From positions 1 through 64,000 of the forward strand of contig JAKFUV010000001.1 of assembly GCA_021732485.1 (NCBI GenBank): a stretch of DNA of 64,000 bases, in the 5' to 3' direction. Position 1 is the first letter of the stretch. Every line of letters starts with the position of its first letter. The translations under genes and the position numbers were made by a program. Of the stretch, positions 1-10,144 are shown one piece after another. The notes beneath the pieces were generated by a model. The model made no database searches, was not told where the DNA came from, and saw nothing but the letters and a program-made list of their open reading frames with translations. Source of the DNA: Hyphomicrobium sp. (lineage in GTDB: Bacteria; Pseudomonadota; Alphaproteobacteria; Rhizobiales; Hyphomicrobiaceae).

Positions 1-128
1 ACCATCTTGCATCATGTGGCTTTCGCTCACTTCGTCAATAAAGATTGCTCGAAGGTCTAGCACCTTAACATTATGAAATTGGTATTCTTTTGATATGATC
101 TGAGAGACTTTGTTCTCGAAATTGGCGC

Positions 129-518
129 TCAGGGAGCGACAAATCTCGCCTGAAGCGCATGACCGTCAGACAGCACACCCGTCACGACAACCTTGGCGCC
201 TTTTGTCAGCGGCGCTGCGAGCTTGCCAACCAGCTTATTGGGCTCGACGGGCGCAAGATCGATCTGCGCCATCTTCCCGGCATCTTGTGCAATTGCTTTA
301 ATCTTTGCACCTGTTGAGGCGATCGGCGTATCAGCCTCGCCCGTGAGGTAAAATGTCATCTCGGTTGCCGATGGCACGAACTCAACATGATGACCGTCAA
401 CATCGACGACAGCGCCGCCATTGGGACCTTTGGCTGTTTCGTGCGCATAGGCTCCGGTTATAGTTGTGAGGCCCAGGACAGCGGCGACAGCTAAAGTGGA
501 GGGAAGATTGCGAGGCAT
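129..518 (-). CDS. Small exported protein of the RND metal-efflux operon
   Basis: This 129-residue protein starts with a signal peptide ending near an AYAHE sequence, so it is probably periplasmic. It is the last gene of a leftward operon, 27 bases after the RND pump gene. A paralogue of similar length and layout (signal peptide, then HGG/GGxVV and H-H-E stretches) sits in the same place in the second efflux operon at 59072-59455. The start is supported by AAGGAG about 8 bases upstream. The early His residues suggest a metal-binding accessory role, which is inference; I do not recognise a named family. Confidence 0.8.
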   Translation of the reverse strand: MPRNLPSTLAVAAVLGLTTITGAYAHETAKGPNGGAVVDVDGHHVEFVPSATEMTFYLTGEADTPIASTGAKIKAIAQDAGKMAQIDLAPVEPNKLVGKLAAPLTKGAKVVVTGVLSDGHALQARFVAP

Positions 519-545
519 AGTGGATACTCCTTTTCGTGTGATTGA

Positions 546-3500
546 TTAAAACGCTTCGATTGTGTGCGTGTCCGAAACCGGCGCACGGCTCTCGACAAGG
601 CGCTGAAGCGGGCGCTTACCGAGTTTCAAAAACAGCACGGGTGTCAGGACGGCATCGAGCAGCGTCGCGCTGATCAAGCCCCCGAAGATTGTCACGGCGA
701 CGGGGTGGAGAATTTCCTTGCCGGGTGCGTCCGCCCCATACAGCAGTGGGATGAGCGCCATCCCTGCCGCCAGTGCCGTCATCAATACCGGTGTCAGACG
801 CTCAATGCTGCCGCGCACGATCAACGGCCGCCCGAACACCTCGCCTTCGTGCAAAGCGAGATTGATGTAGTGGCTGATCTTCAGGATACCGTTGCGGGCG
901 GTTATGCCGGTCAGGGTGATGAAGCCAATCATCGAGGCAACGGAGAGCGGTTGATCGGCGATCCAGAGCGCCGTGACGCTACCGATCAAGGCCAGTGGCA
1001 CGTTTCCCATGATGATGAGGGCCAGCACTGCCGAGCGATAACGGCTGTAAAGCACGACAAAGATCGAGGCGAGCGACACCAGCGATAATCCAAGGATCAA
1101 GCGTGACGCTTCTTCTTGGGCAAGGAACGTGCCTTCAAGGCTCGTCGAATACCCCGTTGGCAAGGGCGTTGCCGCGACCCCAGTCCTGATCCGCTCGATT
1201 ATGGCGGCCATGTCGGAGCCATCGGTGTTTGCCAGTACGACCATGCGGCGACGGCCGTTCTCTCTGAGAATTTGATTAGGCCCCTCTGTCTCCTCGACCG
1301 TGGCAATGCGGCTTAAGGGAACGCGGCCTTTCGGCGTTTCAATCAGAAGATCGCTCAAGCCGGAGGTGGTACGATCGCTTTCTGACAGCCGCAGGACCAC
1401 ATCGAAGCGGCGCGCGCCGTCGATGATTGTGGACACGGTGCGGCCATTGGATAGGCTTTCGAGCGCCTCCGTGATCGCGGCCGACGTTACGCCAAACAAA
1501 GCCGCACGATCCGGATCGACCCGTATTTCCAGTTGCGGAATGAGAACCTGCTTTTCGAGCTGGAGATCAACAAGGCCGGGCACCTTTGTAAGTTTAGCCC
1601 GCAGCGTTTCGGCAAGACTGCGTAGCGAGTCGAGATCATCGCCATACACTTTAAGGGCAATCTCAGCGCGAACTCCGGAGAGCAAATGATCGAGCCGGTG
1701 CGAGATTGGTTGGCCGACGTTGATGGTAGCGGGGAGCACTGCAAGCTTGCCGCGCACATCCGCTAATATCACTTCGCGCGAGCGCTCTGATTTATTGAGA
1801 TCGACGTCAATCTCGCTCGAATGCACGCCTTCGGCATGTTCATCGAGTTCGGCGCGGCCCGTACGCCGGCCGACTGTTTTGACTTCCGGGACTTCCGTCA
1901 GAAGTTTTTCGGCGATCAAACCGATGCGATGACTTTCCGGGAGAGAGATACCGGGATTGAAGGTAAGGCTGATGGTCAGCGTGCCTTCGTTGAACGACGG
2001 CAGGAAAGATCGTGGGAGAGCAGATGCCGCTAATCCGGCCAGCAGAACGGCAAACAGCGCCGTCCCGATCACCCAATTGGTCCGCTCGAACGCCCATGCC
2101 AGCAATCGCTCATTGCCGCGCTTGAGGGTGCGGACAAACGCGCCATCGTGATGATCGAGCTGCTTGGCGCTGCCAAGAAGATAGGATGCCAGAACAGGCG
2201 TGACCGTGATCGATACCAGAAGGCTGGCGAGAATGGATACGATGTAGGCAACGCCCAACGGGGCGAACAAACGGCCCTCAATGCCGGTCAGGGCAAAGAG
2301 CGGGATGAAGACGAGGACGATGATAAAAGTCGCATAGACGATACCAGATCGCACCTCGATGCTGGCATCGGCCACGACCTGCAACAGAGGTCTTGGGTTG
2401 GCGATTTTGTTATTCTCCCGCAAGCGTCTGTAGATATTCTCCACATCCACAACCGCGTCATCGACCAGTTCGCCAATAGCAATTGCCAGCCCGCCGAGCG
2501 TCATGGTGTTGATCGATAGACCAAACGCTTTGAAGATAAGAACCGTGACCAGAAGGGAGATCGGGATCGCCGTCAGCGAGATCGCCGTGGTGCGGAAATT
2601 GAGCAGAAACAAAAACAAGATGACCGCGACAACAATCGCGGCTTCAACCAGCACGCCTTTGACGTTATCGATCGAGGTGGAAATAAAATCCGCCTGCCGG
2701 AACAGGATTTGATTGGCGCTGATCCCATTCGGCAACCCGCGTGTGAGTTCGGCCAGCGCCGCCTCGACCTGATTGGTTAGTTTGATGGTATCGGCACCGG
2801 GCTGCTTCTGAACCGAAATGATCACGGCAGGCGCGCCGTTAAATCCTGCATCGCCCCGCTTGACGCGCGCCGCATACTCCACAGCCGCCACTTGCCGCAG
2901 AAAAATCGGCTGCTCGTCCTTTGTCACGACAACGACGTTGCGCAAATCATCCAGCTTCGTGGTGCGGCCAAGATTGCGGATCAAATATTCGCGGTCGTTC
3001 TGATCGACAAACCCGCCACCCGTATTGGTGCCAAACGATTTGATCGCTGTTTCGATCTGCTCGACACTCACATTCAAGCTGGCGAGCGCGGCAATATTGG
3101 GGGTGACACGATACTGGCGGACTTCGCCGCCGATGGGTATGACCTGGCTCACGCCTGAGATCGATAAAAGTCTGGGACGGATGATGAAGTCGGCGACTTC
3201 GCGCACGGCCATCGGGTCGGCGGTGTCGCCGCCCGTGACGGCAATCAGCATGATCTCGCCCATGATCGACGATACCGGCCCCATCTGCGGCGTCACGCCG
3301 GGCGGTAACTGAGAAGCAATGCTGGAGAGCCGCTCCGCCACTTGCTGGCGATTGCGATATATGTCGGTGCCCCAGTCGAATTCAGCGAAAACAATCGATA
3401 GGCCAATCCCCGCAACCGAGCGCACGCGCGTGACACCGGCAATGCCGTTCATCGCCGTTTCGATCGGATAGCCGACGAGCTGTTCGACTTCCGGTGGTGC

Positions 3501-3668
3501 CAGCCCTTCCGCTTCCGTCATGATCGTGACTGTTGGCTTATTGAGATCGGGAAACACATCGACCGGAATGGAAGACAGGCTCATGCTGCCCCACACCACC
3601 AGAATGGCGGCGGCTGCCAGCACCATCAGTCGGTTGTTGAGGCTCGCTTTGACAAGGAAAGTGAACAT
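546..3668 (-). CDS. Heavy-metal efflux RND permease, CusA/CzcA-like
   Basis: This is the inner-membrane proton-driven pump of a tripartite heavy-metal exporter (HME-RND family), which moves metal ions from periplasm or cytoplasm to the outside. I start it at the ATG giving [10 protein letters not shown], 11 bases after the adaptor stop; the longer reading frame would overlap the adaptor gene. The length of 1040 residues is normal for the family. It has the N-terminal membrane helix, the [12 protein letters not shown] motif, the [10 protein letters not shown] loop and the TM4 motif [13 protein letters not shown] that carries the proton-relay acids. The substrate (copper/silver or zinc/cobalt/cadmium) cannot be fixed from these motifs, but the CsoR, CopA and DUF305 neighbours favour copper or silver. 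Confidence 0.93.
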   Translation of the reverse strand: MFTFLVKASLNNRLMVLAAAAILVVWGSMSLSSIPVDVFPDLNKPTVTIMTEAEGLAPPEVEQLVGYPIETAMNGIAGVTRVRSVAGIGLSIVFAEFDWGTDIYRNRQQVAERLSSIASQLPPGVTPQMGPVSSIMGEIMLIAVTGGDTADPMAVREVADFIIRPRLLSISGVSQVIPIGGEVRQYRVTPNIAALASLNVSVEQIETAIKSFGTNTGGGFVDQNDREYLIRNLGRTTKLDDLRNVVVVTKDEQPIFLRQVAAVEYAARVKRGDAGFNGAPAVIISVQKQPGADTIKLTNQVEAALAELTRGLPNGISANQILFRQADFISTSIDNVKGVLVEAAIVVAVILFLFLLNFRTTAISLTAIPISLLVTVLIFKAFGLSINTMTLGGLAIAIGELVDDAVVDVENIYRRLRENNKIANPRPLLQVVADASIEVRSGIVYATFIIVLVFIPLFALTGIEGRLFAPLGVAYIVSILASLLVSITVTPVLASYLLGSAKQLDHHDGAFVRTLKRGNERLLAWAFERTNWVIGTALFAVLLAGLAASALPRSFLPSFNEGTLTISLTFNPGISLPESHRIGLIAEKLLTEVPEVKTVGRRTGRAELDEHAEGVHSSEIDVDLNKSERSREVILADVRGKLAVLPATINVGQPISHRLDHLLSGVRAEIALKVYGDDLDSLRSLAETLRAKLTKVPGLVDLQLEKQVLIPQLEIRVDPDRAALFGVTSAAITEALESLSNGRTVSTIIDGARRFDVVLRLSESDRTTSGLSDLLIETPKGRVPLSRIATVEETEGPNQILRENGRRRMVVLANTDGSDMAAIIERIRTGVAATPLPTGYSTSLEGTFLAQEEASRLILGLSLVSLASIFVVLYSRYRSAVLALIIMGNVPLALIGSVTALWIADQPLSVASMIGFITLTGITARNGILKISHYINLALHEGEVFGRPLIVRGSIERLTPVLMTALAAGMALIPLLYGADAPGKEILHPVAVTIFGGLISATLLDAVLTPVLFLKLGKRPLQRLVESRAPVSDTHTIEAF

Positions 3669-3678
3669 TGCGCGCCCC

Positions 3679-5421
3679 TTACCGAACCTGATTGATGAGT
3701 TCGGCCCCACGCACCACAACGCGCGTGTTTGGCTCCAGCCCAGCCGTGATGCCAATACGATCGGCGTCGATCGGTTCGCTGGCGATGACCCGCTGCTCAA
3801 AGCGCTCCGGTCCGGTGTGTGCCCACACCACCGATTGACCGTTGCCTGATCTGACGACGCTGGAGCGCGGTAAGGGGATAGCCGCTATTGGCTCATCGAC
3901 GGGCGCATGCACCGTGACTGGCTCGCCGACGCTGAGGCCCGGATTGCTGCCTTTGATCTGGAAGCGCAGCGGGACCGCTTGCTGGCGCAGCGTGAGACCT
4001 CTTCCGGCAAAACTTAGTTCTATTTTGCGTCCATCGGCTGTGGTGCCGATTGCGCCTTTATTGTTCTTCTCAACGCCCGTGGCTGCCGCGCCGTCGAAGG
4101 CGAGCGCCTCAACCCACAAACTGTCGGGATCAACGATCTGGAATAGCAGCGTCTGCGCTTCGACGACTTGACCGGAGGCCGCGTTGGCCTGCGCGATAAC
4201 TCCATCAGCCGGTGCGATGAGTGCTTCCCGCTCGGCCACTGGTTTGATCTCTGCGCGTCTCTTGCGCAGCGCATCAAGCTCAATGCGGGCATCAATGACC
4301 TGACCTGCGGGGATTGCGTTGCCTGACAACGGTTCGATGCGGCGCAGTTTCGCTTCGGCGAGAGAGATTTGGCGGTCAAGATCACCTGTCGTTTGCCGGA
4401 TGTCGCTTTGATCGACCAACTGCACACTCGGAAGCAGATAGCCCAGAACATCGCCCGCCTTCACACGGCTGCCGATCGCCGGAAATCCGCCTTCTGGCGC
4501 TTCGATACGGCCCGCTAATAGCGCTTGAACCAGACCGCTCTTGTTGGGATCAGGGATGACCTGACCAATCAGACGTACCGTTTTTTGTGCGGCACTTGCC
4601 GTCGCTGTTCGTACTGTTGCAACTTCCAGAAGTCGTTGCGTCGCTTTAGGAACGAAGACAGCCCCATCTTCCGAACGCCTTGCGGTGTCAGGAAGATCGA
4701 GCAAGGCGGCGCTCGCGACAGTCGCGCTATCCGTGCCGCCATTCACCAACATCACCGCCGCCAGAGCAACGCTACTCATCCCGGCGATGCCGGCCAGCAC
4801 CAATCCTGAGCGACGCATGGGGCCACTTGAAGTAAATGCCAGTAGTGCCAACAGTAGCGTCAGAGCCACGGCGCTCGCAGGTAGCCACGTTGGGATCGAC
4901 GTTAATTGCGGCAGCTCAGGCGCAATATGGTCCCATAAACTATTGTGCTGGTCGGCGGGCACAGGCGCTGCGGGAATGGTCAAACTGCCGATCAAGAGAT
5001 CCGATGTCTCGCCCGCCGTGACTGCGAAGGTGAGATCGTAGCGACCGGGTGTTTTGACCCATGGCGCATCCAGCTCGTACAGCCCCTGCTTTTCGGTCGC
5101 TTTGGTCGTGGCGTCCCCGACGGTGACTTCGATCGCCGCCTTGGGGACCGGGGCGTTGCTCCAGAAGTCATTCAGATGGATGACAAGCTTGCCGTCACCA
5201 GCACCTGTTGGAATACCGACAATCTCGAAAATTTCCGATGTCGCCTCAACGCGCGGATTGCCGCTCGTTTCAACGACAGGTTTTTCATCGTGACTGTGAT
5301 CCTCACCCCCGTGCGCCCGCACGCCGGTTGATGACAAGGATACGGCAAAGAGGGCGAGTGCCGAAAAAAGCGTCCTCGCGGCGCTATTCCAACGCATCTT
5401 TTGTGTTGTCGTCTTGCTCAT
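3679..5421 (-). CDS. RND efflux periplasmic adaptor with N-terminal extra domain
   Basis: This 580-residue protein is the periplasmic adaptor (membrane fusion protein) that couples the RND pump to an outer-membrane channel. It has a signal peptide, a [10 protein letters not shown] metal-binding-looking stretch, an Ig-like exported domain to about residue 150, a membrane helix at about 175-200, and then an HlyD/CusB barrel-hairpin region including [16 protein letters not shown] and a lipoyl-like half near QVIPDP. The adaptor at the right end of the window has the same unusual arrangement. It lies 37 bases after the DUF305 gene. No outer-membrane factor gene is seen nearby. Confidence 0.9.
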   Translation of the reverse strand: MSKTTTQKMRWNSAARTLFSALALFAVSLSSTGVRAHGGEDHSHDEKPVVETSGNPRVEATSEIFEIVGIPTGAGDGKLVIHLNDFWSNAPVPKAAIEVTVGDATTKATEKQGLYELDAPWVKTPGRYDLTFAVTAGETSDLLIGSLTIPAAPVPADQHNSLWDHIAPELPQLTSIPTWLPASAVALTLLLALLAFTSSGPMRRSGLVLAGIAGMSSVALAAVMLVNGGTDSATVASAALLDLPDTARRSEDGAVFVPKATQRLLEVATVRTATASAAQKTVRLIGQVIPDPNKSGLVQALLAGRIEAPEGGFPAIGSRVKAGDVLGYLLPSVQLVDQSDIRQTTGDLDRQISLAEAKLRRIEPLSGNAIPAGQVIDARIELDALRKRRAEIKPVAEREALIAPADGVIAQANAASGQVVEAQTLLFQIVDPDSLWVEALAFDGAAATGVEKNNKGAIGTTADGRKIELSFAGRGLTLRQQAVPLRFQIKGSNPGLSVGEPVTVHAPVDEPIAAIPLPRSSVVRSGNGQSVVWAHTGPERFEQRVIASEPIDADRIGITAGLEPNTRVVVRGAELINQVR

Positions 5422-5458
5422 TGCCGTATCCTCATTCGTCTATCGTGTTGCGTGCTCG

Positions 5459-5914
5459 TTACTTCGGCTGCTTGGCGAGCCAGCCCTTCATGAAGGCGAT
5501 CTCAGTGTCTTGTGCCTTGATGATTTCTTCGGCCAGTTTCTTCATTTCCGGATCCTTGCCGTATTGCAGAACGACCTTGGCCATATCGATCGCGCCCTGA
5601 TGATGCGGGATCATGCCTTTGGCGAAATCCACGTCAGGATTGCCCGTGAACTCCATGGTCATGTCCTTGTGCATTTTCATATTGACCTCGGCGAATGCCT
5701 TGGAGGATTCGCTGGCGTCGGCTTCCATCGCTTTCATGTCGTGCATGCCGTCCATGCCTTTCATGTCTTTGGCTTCGTTCATGCACTTCATGCCCTCCAT
5801 GCATTTCATCTCGCCCATGCCCTTCATGTCATGCTGGGCGTGCGGGTCTTCTGCGCGCGCGTTAAGCGGCATAGCGAGCAATGAGAGGGCGAGAATGGTG
5901 GTGAGTGTTTTCAT
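5459..5914 (-). CDS. Exported Met-rich DUF305 protein
   Basis: This 151-residue protein has a signal peptide (cleavage near NARAED), a Met/His/Cys-rich linker with repeated KGM, KCM and KAM units over about residues 30-65, and a C-terminal DUF305 domain with the diagnostic MIPHHQGAIDMA motif. DUF305 proteins are small exported proteins often found with copper resistance genes, and Met-rich linkers suit Cu(I)/Ag(I) binding. It is the first gene of the leftward efflux operon, and AAGGA precedes the ATG at good spacing. A periplasmic copper-binding or copper-delivery role is inferred. Confidence 0.88.
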   Translation of the reverse strand: MKTLTTILALSLLAMPLNARAEDPHAQHDMKGMGEMKCMEGMKCMNEAKDMKGMDGMHDMKAMEADASESSKAFAEVNMKMHKDMTMEFTGNPDVDFAKGMIPHHQGAIDMAKVVLQYGKDPEMKKLAEEIIKAQDTEIAFMKGWLAKQPK

Positions 5915-6115
5915 GGTTTTGGTCCTTATTGACTTGGGTTTTTGGTGTTCACTTGCGCCGCTTCCGTCCCGCGCAGCCTCGACGGCAGCACGGACTTGGG
6001 AGAATCGGAATCTCTGAGCGGTAACCGCACCTAAAGTTAGAGATGCAGGCCGCCGTTTATCGAGGTTAGGAATGCAGCGCGGGACAAGACGATTAGTCTG
6101 TCCAAACGCTAAGTG

Positions 6116-6139
6116 GCTCCGGGCTAAAGCCTACGGAGC
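6116..6139. repeat. Short inverted repeat
   Basis: GCTCCG and CGGAGC flank an inner GGCT/AGCC pair and form a compact hairpin just past the end of the leftward Cys-rich gene. There is no T tract on the minus strand, so it is at best a weak terminator for that gene. Confidence 0.4.
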
Positions 6140-6145
6140 GCAGGA

Positions 6146-6595
6146 TCAGACCTTGGGTGGTCGATCGAGGCCGAAGATGAGATCGGGATAAGGCCAGCCT
6201 AACAAAGCCAGCCGAAAGCTTTTGTCTTTACGCTGGTTCAGGCCGTACACCTGCGTGGTGTTCATGCCCAATGAACAGCAGTGACCAGCACCGCATGATG
6301 ATGCGCCCTGACAGCAACATGATCCGGCGGTGCAGAGAACCGTGTTCGGGCTGGACGATGGCTTTTGAAATGCCACGTCGTCATGTCGGGGATTTATCGA
6401 ACGTATTACAAGGGAATAAGGCTTGGCCGATTGCGACTTCATCTTTGTTGTTGTGTATGACGAATATGAGCCTGATACCGTGGTGGTGACAGATGAAGCG
6501 TGCGCATGACCGGAATGCGCAAACGCCATCGTCGGCAGGCCCGCTAGAAGGGCCAGCAGCACAACGACGACTTTTATGGTGCGCACAACGTTCAA
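6146..6595 (-). CDS. Exported Cys-rich protein, unknown
   Basis: This 149-residue protein has an N-terminal hydrophobic signal ending near AFAHSGHAH. Its centre carries a dense cysteine run (LCTAGSCCCQG followed by CGAGHCC) that resembles a metal-binding cluster. The C-terminal 35 residues are less polar, with a GLDRPPK ending. The start is a TTG with AGAGG upstream; a GTG four codons later is an alternative. It sits between the efflux operon and csoR and points the same way as both. A copper-binding exported role fits the context, but I do not recognise the family. Confidence 0.65.
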   Translation of the reverse strand: MNVVRTIKVVVVLLALLAGLPTMAFAHSGHAHASSVTTTVSGSYSSYTTTKMKSQSAKPYSLVIRSINPRHDDVAFQKPSSSPNTVLCTAGSCCCQGASSCGAGHCCSLGMNTTQVYGLNQRKDKSFRLALLGWPYPDLIFGLDRPPKV

Positions 6596-6677
6596 AATCT
6601 AAACCTCTGTCTTCCTCATTCTATTCGCAAGAAACATGCTCAAGGTTACGGGCTTATGAACCGTTGCTCCTAACATG

Positions 6678-6953
6678 TTAGCGAGCAGTCCTTGCCAGCA
6701 CGTCCATTAATTCCGCGATTTTCTGCCGTTGCTCAGTCTTGTTGCCGCTCGCAATGGCGTGCTCAACACAATGGCCAACGTGATCTTTCAGTACAGCTTC
6801 CTCAACCCGCCGCAGCGCTGCGCGCACAGCGGATATCTGGGTGATAATATCGATGCAGTAGCGCTTCTCATCGACCATCTTGGCGATTCCACGCACTTGC
6901 CCTTCGATTTTGCTCAAACGCTTCAGGCAGATGTCTGACGTTTCTGATTCCAT
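6678..6953 (-). CDS. csoR: CsoR-family copper-sensing repressor
   Basis: This 91-residue all-helical repressor belongs to the CsoR/RcnR family. It has Cys33, His58 and Cys62, with gaps of 25 and 4 that match the Cu(I) ligand triad of CsoR (Cys-His-Cys) rather than the nickel/cobalt pattern of RcnR. I chose the ATG at MESETSDICL because upstream codons run into the divergent promoter and read unlike the family. No Shine-Dalgarno sequence precedes this ATG, and a TTGACA-17-TATCTG promoter places the predicted transcript start almost on it, so the mRNA may be leaderless. It should repress the divergent copper ATPase unit and itself until Cu(I) binds. Confidence 0.9.
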   Translation of the reverse strand: MESETSDICLKRLSKIEGQVRGIAKMVDEKRYCIDIITQISAVRAALRRVEEAVLKDHVGHCVEHAIASGNKTEQRQKIAELMDVLARTAR

Positions 6954-6955
6954 GC

Positions 6956-6988
6956 TTGACAGATACCCTAGCCGGGTATAGGTGTCAA
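6956..6988. promoter_or_regulatory. Overlapping divergent promoters with CsoR-type operator
   Basis: Two TTGACA boxes face each other, 6956-6961 on the plus strand and 6983-6988 on the minus strand. The plus box pairs with TATAGG at 6977-6982 (15-base spacer) and the minus box with TATCTG at 6965-6960 (17-base spacer). Between them, TACCC-N5-GGGTA (6964-6978) matches the TACCC/GGGTA form of known CsoR operators. One bound tetramer could block both promoters. Confidence 0.65.
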
Positions 6989-6994
6989 GTGAGA

Positions 6995-7009
6995 TACCCC
7001 CATGGGGTA
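6995..7009. promoter_or_regulatory. Second CsoR-type operator
   Basis: TACCCC-CAT-GGGGTA is a dyad with six-base arms and the GC-tract form typical of CsoR boxes. It lies about 17 bases downstream of the first dyad, near the predicted transcription start of the rightward copper unit. Confidence 0.6.
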
Positions 7010-7099
7010 GGTGCATTTGTACCATGCACTGGAACGAGAGTCTGGGCCGCAACGTTGTTGTATTGCCCGAAATGATCACAACCGAAGAAGGAGATCACC

Positions 7100-7258
7100 A
7101 TGCCTTGCGCCAGTCATACCAAAGCCGCTGAAAATCATGAAAAGGGCGACCACAAAGCGGCCCTCGCAAAATCCACAGACGCCAAATGCTGCTGCGGGAC
7201 TGCTCAAAAGGCGACAGATGACGCTCACGAAAAGAGCGCCATGCAGGCGAAGTCCTGA
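7100..7258 (+). CDS. Small Cys/His-rich protein, metallothionein-like
   Basis: A 52-codon frame opens with MPCASHTKAAENH and contains a CCCG cluster at residues 30-33, with five histidines and many lysines. GAAGGAGA lies about 7 bases before the ATG, a strong ribosome-binding site. It is the first gene after the two CsoR-type operators and lies 36 bases before the copper ATPase, so it should be copper induced. The composition suggests a cytoplasmic Cu(I) buffer or chaperone. It has no ferredoxin-like CxxC domain, so it is not a standard CopZ. The function is inferred from composition and position only. Confidence 0.7.
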   Translation: MPCASHTKAAENHEKGDHKAALAKSTDAKCCCGTAQKATDDAHEKSAMQAKS

Positions 7259-7294
7259 AACAAGTGTGACGAGAGATCGATTGAGTGAAACATA

Positions 7295-9664
7295 ATGGAT
7301 AAGCGAAACTCGTCACTGAAATCCGACCATGGCGCACATGCTCATGATGAAGTGAGCACCGATCAACGCGCTGAGTATTTAGTCAAAGACCCCGTCTGCG
7401 GCATGGATGTTGATCCCCATGCCGCCAAGCACAGCGCAGAGCATGCGGGCAATGCGTATTATTTCTGCTCGGCCGGGTGCCGTACAAAGTTTGTGGCAAA
7501 TCCCACAACGTATCTGGATAAGAGTGCTGGCGACGACCATGCGGTGCCCGAAGGCACGATCTACACCTGCCCGATGCACCCACAAATTCGTCAGATCGGC
7601 CCCGGCGCTTGCCCTATATGCGGGATGGCGCTTGAGCCGGACATCGTCAGTCTGGAGTCTGGCCCAAATCCTGAATTGGCCGATATGTCCCGGCGCTTCT
7701 GGATCGGATTGGCGCTCGCCATTCCGGTTCTGATTTTAGAGATGGGCGGGCACTTTGCCGGGCTGCATACGCTGATCGCGCCGCGCGTCTCCAATTGGCT
7801 GCAGCTAATTCTGGCAACGCCTGTTGTGTTGTGGGCCGGATGGCCGTTCTTTGAACGCGGCTGGGCTTCGCTGCGATCCCGCAATCTCAACATGTTCACA
7901 CTCATTGCCATGGGCACTGGCGTTGCTTGGATTTACAGCGTTGTGGCAACGCTGATCCCTCAATCGTTTCCAGCTGCATTCCGCAGCATGGATGGCGCGG
8001 TGCCCGTTTACTTCGAGGCCGCCGCCGTCATCACGGTGCTGGTTCTGTTAGGGCAAGTTCTCGAATTGAAAGCCCGTGAAAGTACAGGCGGCGCAATCCG
8101 CGCATTGCTTGATCTCGCGCCTAAGACGGCGTGGCGCGTGTCAAAAACCGGCAGTGACGAAGAGATTTCGCTCGACCAGATCGCTGTGGGTGACCTTCTA
8201 CGCGTCAGGCCCGGTGATAAGGTGCCTGTCGATGGCACTGTTCTGGAGGGACGCAGTACCGTCGATGAATCGATGGTAACTGGCGAGTCGCTGCCCGTCA
8301 CTAAGTCTGTCGGCGACAGCGTTATCGCTGGCACGATCAATCAATCTGGCAGTTTCGTCATGCGTGCCGACAAGATCGGCCGCGATACCATGCTTGCCCG
8401 CATCGTTCAAATGGTGGCGCAAGCGCAGCGAAGCCGCGCGCCTATTCAACGTCTCGCGGATCAGGTCTCCGGCTGGTTCGTGCCGCTCGTGATTGGCGTT
8501 GCAATTCTGGCATTCGCCGTATGGGCAATCTGGGGACCAGAACCCAGTATGACCTATGGGCTGATTGCGGCTGTGTCCGTTCTTATCATTGCGTGCCCTT
8601 GCGCTCTTGGGCTTGCGACGCCGATGTCGATCATGGTCGCTGTCGGTCGCGGCGCGCAGACGGGCGTGCTGATCAAAAACGCAGAATCACTGGAGCGGCT
8701 GGAAAAGGTCGACACGATCGTCATCGACAAGACCGGCACGCTGACCGAAGGCAAACCAAAATTGGTGGCGGCACGAACGGCAAATGGCGTTTCCGAAGGT
8801 GACCTGTTACAGCTTGCCGCCAGCCTTGAACGCATGAGCCAGCATCCGCTTGGTACCGCAATCGTCGCCGCAGCGGAAGCCAAAGGCCTTGCCCTGCTGA
8901 ATGTTGAGAATTTTGACGCGCCCACCGGAAAAGGCGTGACAGGTCTCGTTGGCGGCAAACGCATGGTGATCGGCAATGCGCGCATCATGACGGATGCCGG
9001 AATCGACACGACGTCCTTAGATGGCGAAGCGGATCGGCTGCGCGAAGATGGCGCGACCGTCATCTTTATTGCGCTCGATGGTGCGCTCGCAGGTATTCTC
9101 GCCATTGCCGACCCGATCAAGTCCACAACGCCGGAGGCGTTGCAGGCGCTTAAAGCTGCAGGACTCACCATCGTCATGCTGACTGGCGACAACAAGGTCA
9201 CCGCGCAAGCGGTCGCTCGCAAGCTCGGCATCACCCAAGTGGAGGCTGAGGTGCTTCCCGAGGACAAGAGCCGCATCGTCGAACGGCTCAAAAGCGAGGG
9301 TTATATTGTTGCGATGGCCGGAGATGGCGTCAATGATGCGCCTGCGCTTGCTGCGGCCGATGTTGGCATCGCTATGGGAACTGGCACCGACGTTGCCATC
9401 GAGAGTGCAGGCATAACGCTCGTAAAGGGCGATCTTACGGGCATTGTACGCGCGCGCCGTCTGTCGCAAGCTACCATGGGCAACATCCGGCAGAACCTGT
9501 TCTTCGCCTTTGTCTATAACGCGGCCGGCGTGCCGGTGGCGGCGGGTGTTCTCTATCCCATCCTTGGCATTCTGCTCTCGCCCATCATCGCAGCCGCAGC
9601 CATGGCGTTGTCTTCGGTAAGCGTAATCGCGAATGCCCTGCGGCTCAGAGCAATCAGGCTTTAA
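7295..9664 (+). CDS. copA: Copper-translocating P1B-type ATPase with YHS domain
   Basis: This 789-residue pump exports Cu(I) or Ag(I) from the cytoplasm using ATP. Domains in order are a His-rich N-terminus, a YHS domain (DPVCGMDVD, about residues 30-75), a heavy-metal-binding zinc-ribbon-like domain (YTCPMHPQI and [10 protein letters not shown], about 88-120), transmembrane helices, the TGES actuator motif, the ion-binding ACPCALG motif near 433, the phosphorylation site DKTGT near 476, the QHPLG motif near 516 and GDGVNDAP near 675. It lacks a classical N-terminal HMA domain, so the YHS/HMBD pair replaces it. It is transcribed away from csoR. Confidence 0.95.
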   Translation: MDKRNSSLKSDHGAHAHDEVSTDQRAEYLVKDPVCGMDVDPHAAKHSAEHAGNAYYFCSAGCRTKFVANPTTYLDKSAGDDHAVPEGTIYTCPMHPQIRQIGPGACPICGMALEPDIVSLESGPNPELADMSRRFWIGLALAIPVLILEMGGHFAGLHTLIAPRVSNWLQLILATPVVLWAGWPFFERGWASLRSRNLNMFTLIAMGTGVAWIYSVVATLIPQSFPAAFRSMDGAVPVYFEAAAVITVLVLLGQVLELKARESTGGAIRALLDLAPKTAWRVSKTGSDEEISLDQIAVGDLLRVRPGDKVPVDGTVLEGRSTVDESMVTGESLPVTKSVGDSVIAGTINQSGSFVMRADKIGRDTMLARIVQMVAQAQRSRAPIQRLADQVSGWFVPLVIGVAILAFAVWAIWGPEPSMTYGLIAAVSVLIIACPCALGLATPMSIMVAVGRGAQTGVLIKNAESLERLEKVDTIVIDKTGTLTEGKPKLVAARTANGVSEGDLLQLAASLERMSQHPLGTAIVAAAEAKGLALLNVENFDAPTGKGVTGLVGGKRMVIGNARIMTDAGIDTTSLDGEADRLREDGATVIFIALDGALAGILAIADPIKSTTPEALQALKAAGLTIVMLTGDNKVTAQAVARKLGITQVEAEVLPEDKSRIVERLKSEGYIVAMAGDGVNDAPALAAADVGIAMGTGTDVAIESAGITLVKGDLTGIVRARRLSQATMGNIRQNLFFAFVYNAAGVPVAAGVLYPILGILLSPIIAAAAMALSSVSVIANALRLRAIRL

Positions 9665-9667
9665 AAC

Positions 9668-10144
9668 ATGGCTGAGCGGGACGAGCGCTTTCGGGCAGCA
9701 GGCATTTATCTTGGCGTTGCCGCGATCACTCATCTCGCTTGGGAGACTTTGCAACTTCCGCTCTACACACTGTGGACGAGCGTCCCGCGTTGGGAGATTG
9801 TTTTCGCTGTCGTACACTGCACGGTCGGCGACGTCATGATTGCGGCAAGTAGTCTCATTGCCGCAATTTTGGTCGGGCGCTTCTGGTCGTGGCCTCACAA
9901 GGGCTGGAAGCAAGTCGCGCTGCTAACAATCATATTTGGACTGAGCTACACGGCCTACAGCGAATGGTTCAATGTCTATGTCCGCAAGGCGTGGGCCTAC
10001 TCAGATGCTATGCCGACGGTGCGCATAGGCGCTATAGAATTGGGTCTGTCACCGCTTCTGCAATGGCTCATCGTGCCGATCGTTGCCCTTGCGAGTGCTA
10101 GAATTGCTGTGCCCCATGATGCACCGGACTCACCGACTGGGTAG
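9668..10144 (+). CDS. Four-helix membrane protein, unknown
   Basis: The gene begins 3 bases after the copper ATPase stop, so it is very probably co-transcribed and translationally coupled. The 158 residues show about four membrane helices (roughly 12-30, 45-72, 84-103 and 128-148). There is a conserved-looking HLAWETLQLPLYTLW stretch in or after the first helix and a Trp-rich loop between helices 2 and 3. No metal-binding cluster is seen. The position suggests an accessory role in metal export, but the family is unknown to me. Confidence 0.75.
   Translation: MAERDERFRAAGIYLGVAAITHLAWETLQLPLYTLWTSVPRWEIVFAVVHCTVGDVMIAASSLIAAILVGRFWSWPHKGWKQVALLTIIFGLSYTAYSEWFNVYVRKAWAYSDAMPTVRIGAIELGLSPLLQWLIVPIVALASARIAVPHDAPDSPTG

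Noticed and set aside
9017..9913. 298-residue minus-strand frame opposite the copper ATPase end
   Set aside because: It is antisense to strongly conserved ATPase motifs and shows no domain or start signal; a codon-bias shadow.
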